From a virus, in IMG/VR virus record IMGVR_UViG_3300024518_001962, positions 1 through 60,755 of that record: DNA of 60,755 nt; one strand, given 5' to 3'. Both the position numbers and the translations under genes were made by a program. This document shows, one piece after another, positions 41,214-50,938 of this stretch (positions within the stretch are counted from its first letter, which is position 1; the number at the start of each line of letters is the position of its first letter). Below the pieces are notes generated by a model. It was not told where the DNA came from. It did not search any database and was given only the letters and a program-made list of their open reading frames with translations.

Positions 41214-42122
41214 TTACGCGCCCGGAGAACCGTAGATCCCGCGAGGGTCAGACCAACCGAAGACATAACGCTCACGACACTTGTATCGCATGTTGCCGGT
41301 GTCGAAATCGCCTTCCATCTTCGTGCTGAGTTTGGTGCGCTCGAAACACTTCATGGCGTTCGGAGCATCGGTCTTCAAGAACCAAGCATCCGTATCCGTC
41401 AAGAAGTGGTTGACCGCGAAGCCGCCAGGAACCACGTTCTGGTTCTTGATCGAGTTCAGGTCGTTGTTCGCAGTCTCAACGCGCAGGTTGGTATTCAAAA
41501 GCCTGTCCACCACGAACATAAGCTGTGGCGGGACAACCAGTTTCTGCGCCTTGAGGGCTGTGGTTAATCCGCGCTCGTCCGTGAACAGCGAGATGTCGAT
41601 CACGGCGTTCTCAAGCGAGGTTTCATTGAGGTCTGCGGCAGTAGTCGGCTCGTTGGCCCACGTTCCGCCAGCAGTCAGTGGATGAAGAGCGGAGATCATT
41701 TCGAGGCCATCTCCACCCAGATAGGAGGCGTTGAATGCGCGGTTGAATACCGCGGCGCCCTTGACGTTTTTCGTGTACGCCATCGACCTGGCCATGGCCT
41801 TGGTATAACGCTTGGAAATCGAGTCGTAGAGGTTGTCCTCGACAGCTTCCTCGGTGAGAGCAAAGGCCAGCGAGATGGTTTCGTGAGTGTAACGTGCAGT
41901 CCACGCCTCACGGGCATCATCGTACTGGGTTCCCTGTCCCTCAGCCTTGACAGGAGCGTTGCCGAAACCAACCATCATGACTTCTTCCTCAAAAGCACGA
42001 ACGGATGTCTCTTTGTCGAAGAGTTCCTCATGCTCCTGATCGTAACGGTTGTACTCCAGACCAAAGAGAACATTAAGACCAGGCTCAAGCTCTTTAGCCA
42101 GTTGCGCTCTATTAATAGCCAT
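41214..42122 (-). CDS. Major capsid protein (302 aa)
   Basis: Lies downstream of scaffold and decoration genes and is followed by a terminator, the usual place of an abundant capsid. Sequence has an N-terminal helix (RAQLAKELEPGLNVLFG), the SLAFALTEEAVEDNLYD spine-type helix and a P-domain-like C-terminal half, consistent with HK97 fold. No protease gene is seen in the window, so maturation cleavage is not predicted. Confidence 0.8.
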   Translation of the reverse strand: MAINRAQLAKELEPGLNVLFGLEYNRYDQEHEELFDKETSVRAFEEEVMMVGFGNAPVKAEGQGTQYDDAREAWTARYTHETISLAFALTEEAVEDNLYDSISKRYTKAMARSMAYTKNVKGAAVFNRAFNASYLGGDGLEMISALHPLTAGGTWANEPTTAADLNETSLENAVIDISLFTDERGLTTALKAQKLVVPPQLMFVVDRLLNTNLRVETANNDLNSIKNQNVVPGGFAVNHFLTDTDAWFLKTDAPNAMKCFERTKLSTKMEGDFDTGNMRYKCRERYVFGWSDPRGIYGSPGA

Positions 42123-42150
42123 GTTTCAAATTCCTTTCTTTTCAGTTGAC

Positions 42151-42744
42151 TTAGATGCCGTCAACACCAACGCTTTTCAATGTGTGGTTATTAATCACGA
42201 CATAGGCGTTGCCATTGACAACAGTCTGATCCCTATTTTCATCGTCCGTGGAAAGCCCGATGATTTTGAGAGGATCAGTCGAGGTAGTAGCCACCTCGGA
42301 ATGATCAAGCTCGAAACGAGAGGTTCCGCTGTTCGTGTCACCATCGGTAATCGTGATGGTGGCGTTGCTGAACACATCCGCGATTGTCAGGATCCCATCA
42401 CACTGAACCTCAAACACAACCATCGGATCATCGCAAATCAAAGCCTCGATAATGCCAACAGTGATGTTCGTGGAGTCAGGATAATAGGCCTTCCATGTCG
42501 GAGTGCCGGAGCCGGGGTCAACGTAATTGCACCCCATGAACACGCCAAGCGTGTCAACAGTCGGAGCTGCCTCGCCAAGCCGGATATATCCGGTGGCCAG
42601 GGGTTGAACGGTATCTCCAGTGAAAATACCGCTATTCGCTGAGTTGTAGTTGTCAGCGATCTGATACGGGTTCACCGCGCCAGTGTAAACGCCACCAAGC
42701 GTCCTGACGGGTTTGAGTCCAAAAGGTCTATCTTTATTCGCCAT
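42151..42744 (-). CDS. Capsid decoration/head fibre protein (197 aa)
   Basis: Beta-rich protein beginning NKDRPFGLKPVRTLGG, a start I recognise from proteins adjacent to capsids in many podovirus-like phages. It likely binds the capsid exterior. SD AAGGAAAAG before ATG. Confidence 0.7.
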   Translation of the reverse strand: MANKDRPFGLKPVRTLGGVYTGAVNPYQIADNYNSANSGIFTGDTVQPLATGYIRLGEAAPTVDTLGVFMGCNYVDPGSGTPTWKAYYPDSTNITVGIIEALICDDPMVVFEVQCDGILTIADVFSNATITITDGDTNSGTSRFELDHSEVATTSTDPLKIIGLSTDDENRDQTVVNGNAYVVINNHTLKSVGVDGI

Positions 42745-42780
42745 GATATTCTTTTCCTTAGGTTAGGTTATAAGTGTTCC

Positions 42781-43359
42781 CTATTGACGGCCGCCGCCAA
42801 ACGTCACTTGCGAATGGCGTTGCGAATTGTCAAAAGGCATCCTTGGGTCATTGGCCTTCAAGAGGTCATTATCCACTGCGCGATCGGCATCATCGCTTCT
42901 CGCGTTGAAGTACGCTTCTCGTTGCTTCACGATTTCCACCGGAATCCGACAAAGAATCAAACCGCCAGTCGTAAAGGTACCGGCGTGTTTTCCGTGCGTA
43001 CCGTCAAGAACGGTACACTCAAAGTCGGGATAGGCATCTTGTGGAACGGGTTCGTAGCCTTCCCTGAATCTCGCGGCAAGGTTTTTGTGATCAACGGTGC
43101 CGTTGACTTCATACCGGATCCACCTGTGGTGATATCCCATCTCTGGGGTTGGGGCATCTAGGAGTTGAGGTGGCTTCCAGGAAGCCACTCGTTTCTCTGA
43201 ATCCCTTGTCTCCGATACCCTAGAGGCTCGTTCCGATTCCTCTGGATCCTGCGTTGGTGCGGGGGTGAGAACTTCAGTCGCTCCAGCAGCGAGTTGCGCC
43301 GTAGGATTATCGTCTTGGTTCTCGTCCAACCCGAAGGTCACTTCTCCATCATTAGGCAT
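42781..43359 (-). CDS. Capsid-region protein (192 aa)
   Basis: Disordered acidic N-terminal ~60 residues, then a compact part (MGYHHRWIRYEVNGTVD, FECTVLDGTHGKHAGTF). It overlaps the scaffold gene end and lies between scaffold and capsid. Likely a head assembly or minor head protein. Confidence 0.6.
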   Translation of the reverse strand: MPNDGEVTFGLDENQDDNPTAQLAAGATEVLTPAPTQDPEESERASRVSETRDSEKRVASWKPPQLLDAPTPEMGYHHRWIRYEVNGTVDHKNLAARFREGYEPVPQDAYPDFECTVLDGTHGKHAGTFTTGGLILCRIPVEIVKQREAYFNARSDDADRAVDNDLLKANDPRMPFDNSQRHSQVTFGGGRQ

Positions 43360-44359
43360 TAGCAGCCCTTTCCCTAGCTAGACGAGCCTTCTCGCGCGCA
43401 TATGCCTCGTTGGGAATCCCAAGAGACTCTGCGACCGTTTGCTCGCTAGTAGTGACAACAGTTTTCGTGCGTTTAGTTGCAGACCCGGATGCATTACCAG
43501 CAGGAGCCACGGTCTGTCTTGGCTTTGGCCTGCCTACTTCTTCAGGTGCGCCAGGTTCGGCGGATGATGCGGGTGCGCGTTTCTTGAACATGTGTGGAAA
43601 CATGCCCTGAACACGTTTTTCAACTTCAATATAGTATTCATCGCTCTTTGGGTCAAATCCTTCTTTGTTGACCATATTGAAATGCTGTTGCATTGCATAG
43701 TCGGTCATTCCCTCGTGGGCACCGAACCATTCAGTTTTTTCAGCCCATGCAACAGCTTTTTGGTCGAGTTCTTCGGCAGGCGCCGCTGCGGCGGCCGCTG
43801 GGGCGGCTGGCGCATCTTCCTCTAGCACATCTTCTTCTTTTTTCGCCGCGGCATTCCTTTTGGCCCTCATGATTGCATTTTTATCTGCTGATAATTGGCC
43901 AATAAGTTCATTGGCATCAGCCATGCCATCTGCGTCTTCGTCTTCATAGGCATTTTTGTAAGCCGTCTTGGCCTCAGCCATCTGGCTTTTATTTCTCTCC
44001 TCGGCCTCTGTCAGGGTGTGATCCTCTTGCCCCGCCAGCCTTTTCTTTAGGATTTCGTTCTCCTGATGGACGGTTTTGGCGTAATTCAACGCCTCATCAG
44101 CGACTCGCCCACTTTCCTTCTTTTCGTAGGTTAGTTGGTTGATTCTTTTTCGAACCCTCTCACCAGTACCAACCAATTCGTCCGTAACGTCATCATCCGC
44201 TGCGGCAGGTGCCTCTTCGTCTACCTGGGTGGCCTCATCCTTTTCCTCATCAACCTCAAAAATAATATCCTTTTCTGGTTCTGATTCCGAATTGGCGGAA
44301 AAAACCTCTACCTCTTCCCCTTGTTCCACCTGTCCCACAACTTCATCTTCGCCTGGCAT
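43352..44359 (-). CDS. Scaffolding protein (335 aa)
   Basis: Highly acidic N-terminus, long charged helices (ERVRKRINQLTYEKKESGRV), Ala/Pro linker and basic C-terminal end typical of phage scaffolds that dock capsid through a basic C-terminus. Position between co-chaperonin/portal and capsid fits. AAGGAG before ATG. Confidence 0.75.
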   Translation of the reverse strand: MPGEDEVVGQVEQGEEVEVFSANSESEPEKDIIFEVDEEKDEATQVDEEAPAAADDDVTDELVGTGERVRKRINQLTYEKKESGRVADEALNYAKTVHQENEILKKRLAGQEDHTLTEAEERNKSQMAEAKTAYKNAYEDEDADGMADANELIGQLSADKNAIMRAKRNAAAKKEEDVLEEDAPAAPAAAAAAPAEELDQKAVAWAEKTEWFGAHEGMTDYAMQQHFNMVNKEGFDPKSDEYYIEVEKRVQGMFPHMFKKRAPASSAEPGAPEEVGRPKPRQTVAPAGNASGSATKRTKTVVTTSEQTVAESLGIPNEAYAREKARLARERAANA

Positions 44360-44370
44360 GGCGTTTCTCC

Positions 44371-44847
44371 TTATAGCGTCCTGACATCATCAGGATCGAG
44401 AACTTTTGCGATGACCTCATCATCGTTGATAATGCGAACCTCAGGATTTTCTCCCGTGTCGAAATAAAGCCTGAACCTTGCACCGGCATACTTGCCGATA
44501 ACTACCCAATCACCCTCTTCGCACCACGGCTTAATGGTGCCATCGGGTTCCGGGTCGAATTTGCGAGGATTTTTGTAACAAACAGAACCCATCTTCATGA
44601 CCTTCCCGATAACCGTGGCCAAGGCCTCCTTTGCGGTACCCGAATCCGCCAAGTGAAGTCCACCTTTTGATACCTTCGCTCCAACATACGGACGGATGAG
44701 TATTCTCCATCCAACCGGATCTGGGATGTGCGCCCACATTTCAGTGTCGGCCGGATCGAGGTCTACTTCCGGTTCTGGCGGAACAAATGCGGTTCCGAAT
44801 CGCTTTTCCATCTCCTCGGTACTTAATAGTTCAGGTGTATTAGCCAT
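44371..44847 (-). CDS. GroES-like co-chaperonin (158 aa)
   Basis: From residue ~43 the sequence follows the GroES/Cpn10 fold: PVGWRILIRPYVGAKVSKGG, LADSGTAKEALATVIGKVM, EEGDWVVIGKYAGARF and DDEVIAKVLDPDD. It should form a heptameric lid on host GroEL and help fold large virion proteins, as T4 gp31 does. It sits just before the scaffold and capsid genes. The mobile-loop region (VSKGGLHLADSGTAK) is present. Confidence 0.85.
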   Translation of the reverse strand: MANTPELLSTEEMEKRFGTAFVPPEPEVDLDPADTEMWAHIPDPVGWRILIRPYVGAKVSKGGLHLADSGTAKEALATVIGKVMKMGSVCYKNPRKFDPEPDGTIKPWCEEGDWVVIGKYAGARFRLYFDTGENPEVRIINDDEVIAKVLDPDDVRTL

Positions 44848-45043
44848 CTTCTTCCCTCTCCTTGTTAGCCTCTCGGATTCTCTCCTCGAGATCTGCGATA
44901 AACTTCAATTCGCCCATAAGGCCACGATATTCTTCCATGGACTGAAGTTGATCGGTCATAAGCAGCGTGGCGATATCCTCTTTGCGTTCACTCATTTTTT
45001 CATTAACGATATGAACGTATGTACCGAAATCATCTATCGACAT
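44840..45043 (-). CDS. Small helical protein (67 aa)
   Basis: Helical and charged, with SERKEDIATLLM and LEERIREANKEREED. ATG at 45043 overlaps the micro-gene stop (TGATG). Unknown function; a similar small gene in this position is usual between portal and scaffold in related phages, as far as I recall. Confidence 0.6.
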   Translation of the reverse strand: MSIDDFGTYVHIVNEKMSERKEDIATLLMTDQLQSMEEYRGLMGELKFIADLEERIREANKEREEDG

Positions 45044-45156
45044 CACGGTTTCCTTGCGCGAAGTTTGTGGTCTTTGTTGTAGACCTTATTCACGGGCTTC
45101 TTTGGCTTTGGCTTTTCACCTTTCCCTTTCGGGCTTTTGGTTATCTGTTTTGACAT
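45043..45156 (-). CDS. 37-aa Lys/Pro-rich micro-protein
   Basis: Very basic peptide (SKQITKSPKGKGEKPKPKKP then basic end) between portal and the 67-aa gene, seven bases after the portal stop. SD is weak, but the stop overlaps the next start. Could bind DNA or the portal. Confidence 0.5.
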   Translation of the reverse strand: MSKQITKSPKGKGEKPKPKKPVNKVYNKDHKLRARKP

Positions 45157-45163
45157 CGAGCTT

Positions 45164-47599
45164 CTATTCACCACCACCTCCAGTCGGCCTCATTGCGGCG
45201 ATCTTCTCCGAACTATCAAGGCGATCCTCCGTCTGATCTTCGCTTGAAGCTATACGCTCTCTCGCAACTTCAGTTCTCTGGTCAGAGGCATGACGAGAGG
45301 TATCATCACGCCTGAATCCAAGGATGTCGGCCGCCTGACCGCGCTGACGATCAAAATCAAGTCTGGCCGCTTTATCTTTCTGGTCATTCACTAATTTTGT
45401 GGATTGAAGCGCGAGTTCCTGTTTGCGAATAGTAACGAGCGGATCTTCCTCATTTCCGGCCCCAGCCTCCTCCCTTACCTTGGCGTATTCCTGAATATAC
45501 TTGGACACTCTATTGCAAATGGCATCCTGTTTTTTCTGGTTCAATTCGATTGCGGCCGGATCTTGCAGTTCAGGATCCATCTCCCCGATAAGTTCAGTTT
45601 GATCCTTGAATTCTTCTTCAGTTTCCTCGGTAGCCCTCATGGAGATGTGTTCGAATATATGAGATTCAAATCCAAGCTGAACTACCGGGTTGACCATGGA
45701 CGGAAGTGACATCGTGGCAATATGCGTGTCGATATGAAGGGCATGATTCTGCCCCTTAAATGCCTGCATCGGTTCGCCGGTAAGGGCCTCAGAAGCTTCC
45801 GTAGCAGGATCCTTTGGTTGCGGCTCTTCCATGGGAGGCAGGATGGAATCGATATCCTGAACACCAAGCGCAGCGTACATTCGCCTGAGGGCCTCATACA
45901 TGCCCTTCTTGCCATGGAGTTCTGGTGCTGACGTTACAATCTGGAGTTGTGTTTGCGCCCTTGAGATGCGCTGCGTCATCGAGAAGATATTCGGATCGCT
46001 GACAGGAAGGATGTCTACCCTGGCATCAAAATCCTCGACCAATATATCTCTGCGTTTACCCGGAACATCATAGGGATATTCGGTTTGGTTTTCTTGGATG
46101 ATACGAGCGAGAATTCGAAGGTCATTTTTCTGGGCACGATGAAGTCTCTTGTGAACACCAGACATTACCTTCATGCCCTGCTCGATCAGTGCAACTGTGG
46201 TGCCCACGGGCGCCTGCTGATTCGAATCGGCGATCTTCTCGTTCGTGGTGGCAGCAAATTCATTCCCAGAATCAACAATCATCCCAAGGAGGGCCACCAA
46301 AGTGTTTGACGGTTCTTTAAATGGAAGGGGAATGATCTGATCTCTCAGGTTTCCGCCAGGGACATCGACATCCCTGAACTCACCTGGCTTGAGAGGTTCA
46401 TTGTCGCCCCGAATGCGCATTCCCTTGGCTTTAAATCCAGCAGGTAAATTATGAAACACACCTGCATCAATTAGCATCCTGAGAAGCGCAGTTGCGGTGA
46501 TCGAGAGGTTCCCGATCATGTGCGTTAAACCAAAGCCATAAAATCCGGTACCCGGCAGGAATTTGTAATGCGCGAAATAATCCTTCCTTCGCTTTCTCTC
46601 GTCATTCTCGTTCCAGTTTCGGCGAATCGCTAAAACCTTTTCGGTTTCCTCTTCGATTGACACGATATAAGGAACGCCAACACCCATGGACTCTTCTTCG
46701 AATCCATCGAGTTCCATGGTGACATGAACTTCGAAGACGATATATTCATCTCGTTCTTGTGAATTCGCCTCGACTCCCTCTATCTTGGCCTGCTTTACCT
46801 CAAGTTCGGATTCTGTTTTCTCGCCAGGTTCACCCAGATCGACATCACGATAGAACCCAGAGAGCATCATTTGCTTCATGTTATTTGTTTTTACTGGAAC
46901 GGCATGCGCAAACCTTGGCGTGGTGTTCAGATCGCCTGCCGTGTAGGGAGCGATAATATCCTTGGCAGCAACAAATTTAGATGCTGGCCGGCCAAGGAGT
47001 TCGTCCCAGTAGGTTTTCTTGAATGCGGAACCATCGATGGGAAGCTTGAAAAGAAGATTATCGAACTCTTCCTCGTACTCTTCCATGTCTTCTGTTACTT
47101 CGTAATTCATGTGCTTCTTGACGCGCTCTGCTTGTTGAATAACTTCTACCGATGCATCTCCGGCTACCTGATACTTTACTGGCCCACCCGCGGGAAAGAG
47201 CTCGCCATAGGCTTGAGCCTGGAACTGAACTACCGCTTTGGCGAGGAGGGGATGAACAACACCGGACGCACCCTCGAAAAGATCGCTACTTTCCTGATAC
47301 TTGGTACCAAGAAGCTCAAGCCCCTTTTCGAGGATCTGCTCCCAATCCTTACGTGATGTTTTGTCATCCTTGATGGATTTACAGAGGTCTACGGCTAAGG
47401 ATGTAAGTGCATCCTCGTCCATATGTTCGGCGAGATTTGCGTCATGCTCCTGGGAGGCCATGGCCGCCATGAGAGCTTCTTCGTCTATTTCTTCTTCAAG
47501 AGGCTCCTCTCCCTCGATCTCAAATTCAAGATCGCCTTCAGGAAGGATCTCTTCTTCGGTGTAGCCTCCGGGGAGGGATAGACCTGACTCAATCGCCAC
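45164..47599 (-). CDS. Portal protein (811 aa)
   Basis: GTG at 47599 with AAGGAG six bases upstream. A Glu-rich N-terminus is followed by WEQILEKGLELLGTKYQES, EGASGVVHPLLAKAVVQFQA and AYGELFPAGGPVKYQ, the usual first part of large podovirus portals. A helical C-terminus (~650-811) is Gln/Glu-rich like the P22 barrel. It forms the dodecameric DNA port with the packaging motor and connector proteins. Confidence 0.85.
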   Translation of the reverse strand: MAIESGLSLPGGYTEEEILPEGDLEFEIEGEEPLEEEIDEEALMAAMASQEHDANLAEHMDEDALTSLAVDLCKSIKDDKTSRKDWEQILEKGLELLGTKYQESSDLFEGASGVVHPLLAKAVVQFQAQAYGELFPAGGPVKYQVAGDASVEVIQQAERVKKHMNYEVTEDMEEYEEEFDNLLFKLPIDGSAFKKTYWDELLGRPASKFVAAKDIIAPYTAGDLNTTPRFAHAVPVKTNNMKQMMLSGFYRDVDLGEPGEKTESELEVKQAKIEGVEANSQERDEYIVFEVHVTMELDGFEEESMGVGVPYIVSIEEETEKVLAIRRNWNENDERKRRKDYFAHYKFLPGTGFYGFGLTHMIGNLSITATALLRMLIDAGVFHNLPAGFKAKGMRIRGDNEPLKPGEFRDVDVPGGNLRDQIIPLPFKEPSNTLVALLGMIVDSGNEFAATTNEKIADSNQQAPVGTTVALIEQGMKVMSGVHKRLHRAQKNDLRILARIIQENQTEYPYDVPGKRRDILVEDFDARVDILPVSDPNIFSMTQRISRAQTQLQIVTSAPELHGKKGMYEALRRMYAALGVQDIDSILPPMEEPQPKDPATEASEALTGEPMQAFKGQNHALHIDTHIATMSLPSMVNPVVQLGFESHIFEHISMRATEETEEEFKDQTELIGEMDPELQDPAAIELNQKKQDAICNRVSKYIQEYAKVREEAGAGNEEDPLVTIRKQELALQSTKLVNDQKDKAARLDFDRQRGQAADILGFRRDDTSRHASDQRTEVARERIASSEDQTEDRLDSSEKIAAMRPTGGGGE

Positions 47600-47672
47600 G
47601 GTCAACTCCTTTGAAAGCTACCCCAGTTCTAGCTTTCTATATGTAAAATTAGTTTTCTCCTCAGCTTCTCTC

Positions 47673-49208
47673 TTAGCCGTAATAGGCCTTTCTACGCTTC
47701 CTTATAAACTTTTCTTCCTCATCTTCATAGTCGCTCGGATTAACAATAAACCCGCCTTCCCTGAATCTGAGCATAGCCTGTGTCACGCTGTCAACATAGT
47801 CATCATGATCACCATTCGGAAAGTCAGCACATTCCTCGATCACCTCGGTAGCAAAATTCTTATCCGGCGCCCACACCAACCCTGATTCAAATGTAGGTGA
47901 TACGCCATTTGCTCGCGCGATTTTATCTCTTCCGGTGGATGGATTGAATTTCACGACAGGAATTCCCATCGCGCGAAGCTCTTGAATGAGCGGCCCACCC
48001 GTAGCCTTGTTTTCAATGATCGTCATATCTGGATCCCACTTATTGTGTTCCCTGAGCGCAATTCGCTTCAATTCAGGGAAGTCCCAGCGGCCTTTCAGAG
48101 CATCCAGTAGGATAATATGCTCGGCTTTGTCGGTTTTCTCTCTTATTTCCCTTTTAAAGATTCCCCAGGTGGTAATTGCGCTGTAGTCGGCCGTTTCTTT
48201 GGCATCAAAGGCTGTATCGTAGGACTGGAGGATGTATTCCACCTTTGGTGGGTCGGGTTTTTCCCATTTTCGCCAATATTCGCGCTTTATGATGGCACCT
48301 TCCTCGGCCGTGGGGTTCTGCATGTACTCTGCAAGCCATTTTGAGGTACCAACGGAAGCTTTTGTCGCCAGAAGTTGATCGAGAGGCCAGTATGCCGGCC
48401 ACAACGAGCGTCCGGACTCCAAAATTGCCGGAAATTCGACTACTTCCCAAACATCTGCGTTCTCCTCGCCCATCGCTTCAAGCACACGAGCGGTCAAATC
48501 CTTCTTTGACCACCTCGTCATGACCAAAACGATAGCACCACCAGGCTGGAGCCTCTGACGAGGGCCACCTCGGTACCATTCGTAATGAGAGTCCATAACC
48601 GTAGGCGACATAGCGTGTTGCTCGGAGTGCGGATCGTCAACGATGAACAGATCGGCGCCGTGCCCGGCAATACTTGTGCCAACTCCCGCGGCGTAATACT
48701 CGCCACCCTGCGCAGTTGCCCAGACACCACGCGCCGTTCGGTCTGGAGAGAGGAATGTGTTCGGAAATAGGTTCAGATATTCTGGTTTTTTCACCAAATC
48801 ACGAACTTTACCACCAAATTTCAAGGAGAGCTCAGATGAGTGAGTGGCCTGCATGATGTAGCCACCCGGATTTTTCCCCAAAAAGAACGATGGAAGATAA
48901 ATCGAGGCAAATTCAGATTTGGTATGTCGCGGTGGCATATTGATGATCAGTCGTTTCAGGTCACCTGAGATAATCCTATCGAATTTCTCTGCTACGATTT
49001 CGTGGTGTGCGCCTGGAACGAACCCAGATCGAATACTTCCATCTTCATTATACATTGTTGGCCAGAGGTGCCTGACATAGGGAAGGAATTTATTTCTGGC
49101 AAGATCTAGCTTGTCTTCATGTTGAAGTTTTTCTGTAATATCCTGAACACGTTTGATTTCCACGTTCGACAGGAGATCTGGATTGTCAATAACAACATGA
49201 TCGGTCAT
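47673..49208 (-). CDS. terL: Terminase large subunit (511 aa)
   Basis: ATP-driven DNA packaging motor and headful or site-specific nuclease. Walker A-like NMPPRHTKSEF (90-100), Walker B LFIVDDPH (187-194, with the catalytic acidic residue) and nuclease residues Asp331 (QSYDTAFD), Glu399 (IIENKATGG) and Asp470/Asp473 (DDYVDSVTQ). ATG at 49208 precedes MTDHVVID. Far from terS in the gene order. Confidence 0.93.
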   Translation of the reverse strand: MTDHVVIDNPDLLSNVEIKRVQDITEKLQHEDKLDLARNKFLPYVRHLWPTMYNEDGSIRSGFVPGAHHEIVAEKFDRIISGDLKRLIINMPPRHTKSEFASIYLPSFFLGKNPGGYIMQATHSSELSLKFGGKVRDLVKKPEYLNLFPNTFLSPDRTARGVWATAQGGEYYAAGVGTSIAGHGADLFIVDDPHSEQHAMSPTVMDSHYEWYRGGPRQRLQPGGAIVLVMTRWSKKDLTARVLEAMGEENADVWEVVEFPAILESGRSLWPAYWPLDQLLATKASVGTSKWLAEYMQNPTAEEGAIIKREYWRKWEKPDPPKVEYILQSYDTAFDAKETADYSAITTWGIFKREIREKTDKAEHIILLDALKGRWDFPELKRIALREHNKWDPDMTIIENKATGGPLIQELRAMGIPVVKFNPSTGRDKIARANGVSPTFESGLVWAPDKNFATEVIEECADFPNGDHDDYVDSVTQAMLRFREGGFIVNPSDYEDEEEKFIRKRRKAYYG

Positions 49209-49220
49209 CAAAGATCTTCT

Positions 49221-49240
49221 GATGCCGCAAAGGCGGCATC
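49221..49240. other. Perfect 8-bp hairpin before terL
   Basis: GATGCCGC-AAAG-GCGGCATC sits between the stop of 49241-50938 and the terL start. On the minus strand no U-tract follows at once; on the plus strand TTATT follows. It may be a weak terminator or a processing site. Confidence 0.5.
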
Positions 49241-50938
49241 TTATTCAGAAAAGTCAGCCTCAGATCCAGCACCACTGTCATTATATCCGCCACCGCCACC
49301 TGGATAATTACTGTAAATCCAAGACAACTCCGAACCGTCTTCGTCATCGATTTCTGGAGTCCATCCTATTGGTGGAGCGTTGAATACCAATTCGCCAGTG
49401 ACATCATCTTCGTGTACTTTGTAGTAAGGATCGTCCTTAAGTCCAGGCACGGTCAGACGGCCATAACCGTTTTTCCTCTTTATAAAGTCCCTACCTGCAT
49501 CTTTATCTTCACCAAAGTTTGTGTCTCGATTCCATTCCCAATTCTCTTTTCCGACTCCGTACTTCGAATCAAGAACATTATTTACTCTGGTTGTCATTGA
49601 AATGAGATCGCTTTCGTCGTAACCAGACCCGCCATACTTACTAGAAAGTTCATTGAAGTCTTTCACCAGTTCAGGCTGATCCTCAAAGTCAGATCTGAAT
49701 ACACCCATGTCATTTACTGTCTCACGCCAGTTAAGGTGCGCTGGCGAAGTTGTGCTTTTCTCTTTGTTGGTCATCAGGTTGTGAGCAAGCAAGAGCGCAG
49801 CGGGAATTAGACCAACACCAGTTGACGCCATTGCGCCCATCCCACCCGCGGCGGCCATACCGGACGTTAAAGCACCAAGGCCGGAGGCACCGATATTCGC
49901 CATTGAACCTTTACCTGGCCCATTAATTAACTCAGAACCGATCGCCGCAACCGGGCCAGCATAAGCACCAAGGCCTAACCCCTGCCCGGCCGCCTGCATT
50001 GCGGTATTTGTCGCAACGCCCTCAAGAACATCCTTTTCATCACCACCGGCAAGCAGGCCAAGTCCTGCACTTAATCCGGCGCCTGATGCCAGACCACCAA
50101 AGTTAATGTTATCAAATGAAGGTGAACTGGTTCCCATCCACGCTTCGTTCCACGAGGAACCACCTGGCTCTACGTCAACGGCAGGATCTGCCGCTTCCCA
50201 GAGTTCATTCGGGTAGTCAATCCCCGGAGTGCCATACAAATCTTCTGTGCTTAAATTTTCAGGATCGCCAATTCCCGGCAATGCCCTCTCTTCGTATGCG
50301 ATAGACGGATCTACTTCATCAAAATAACCAGCATCCTCGTAATCAAATCCACTGCCAATACTTGATTCTTCAGTATCGATAGAAATATTCTTGGTTTCAG
50401 GTGGCCCGGTTAATTCATTCCACTGATCTTTAGCCCAATCGGCTGCCTCACCAAGACCTTCCGCTCCCACCTCTCCAGCGTAATTGAGAATCTCGTTGGG
50501 GCCACTTCCCCATCTCGTGTACTTGTCAGGGTTGAAGTCACCCACGAGATCGCCACCCGGAAGTGGAATGCCGCCAATAGATGCGTCTGGTGGCTCGTAA
50601 TTCTGAGCAAATGGCTGACCCACAATACCATTTCCATTGTCTTCTGGATTTTGGTTGTCATGAAGGAACATGTTGCCGCTCGGGACATTCACTCCAGTTG
50701 GATTGACGTTTCGGATGTTGGCCATATCAACGGTTGGCGTGTATCCACCAAGGGTGCCAAGATCACCTATCGACTCAAGGCCAACGGCACCGCCAGCGGC
50801 GTAGCCTTTCGGTTCGGCCGGGCCGTTGCCGCTCATTAAATCAAAAAACCGCTTCCTCGCTGTCATCGGAGGCGCAGGTAGGGGCTTCATTTCTTCCTGT
50901 TGCCCTTGCTGTCCCTGTTGTTGTGTTGGTTCCGTCAT
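49241..50938 (-). CDS. Large virion-type protein, Gly/Ala hydrophobic core (565 aa)
   Basis: Gln-rich N-terminus and a GYAAGGAVGL motif (~45-55), a disordered Asp/Gly/Pro region to ~270, then a long Gly/Ala/Met hydrophobic stretch (~285-385) that could insert in a membrane, and a polar C-terminus. This resembles ejection-type proteins. It is placed before terL, unlike usual. No family recognised. Confidence 0.6.
   Translation of the reverse strand: MTEPTQQQGQQGQQEEMKPLPAPPMTARKRFFDLMSGNGPAEPKGYAAGGAVGLESIGDLGTLGGYTPTVDMANIRNVNPTGVNVPSGNMFLHDNQNPEDNGNGIVGQPFAQNYEPPDASIGGIPLPGGDLVGDFNPDKYTRWGSGPNEILNYAGEVGAEGLGEAADWAKDQWNELTGPPETKNISIDTEESSIGSGFDYEDAGYFDEVDPSIAYEERALPGIGDPENLSTEDLYGTPGIDYPNELWEAADPAVDVEPGGSSWNEAWMGTSSPSFDNINFGGLASGAGLSAGLGLLAGGDEKDVLEGVATNTAMQAAGQGLGLGAYAGPVAAIGSELINGPGKGSMANIGASGLGALTSGMAAAGGMGAMASTGVGLIPAALLLAHNLMTNKEKSTTSPAHLNWRETVNDMGVFRSDFEDQPELVKDFNELSSKYGGSGYDESDLISMTTRVNNVLDSKYGVGKENWEWNRDTNFGEDKDAGRDFIKRKNGYGRLTVPGLKDDPYYKVHEDDVTGELVFNAPPIGWTPEIDDEDGSELSWIYSNYPGGGGGYNDSGAGSEADFSE

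Noticed and set aside
46871-47356. 161-aa plus-strand frame
   Set aside because: Complement of the portal gene; no SD and no conserved look.
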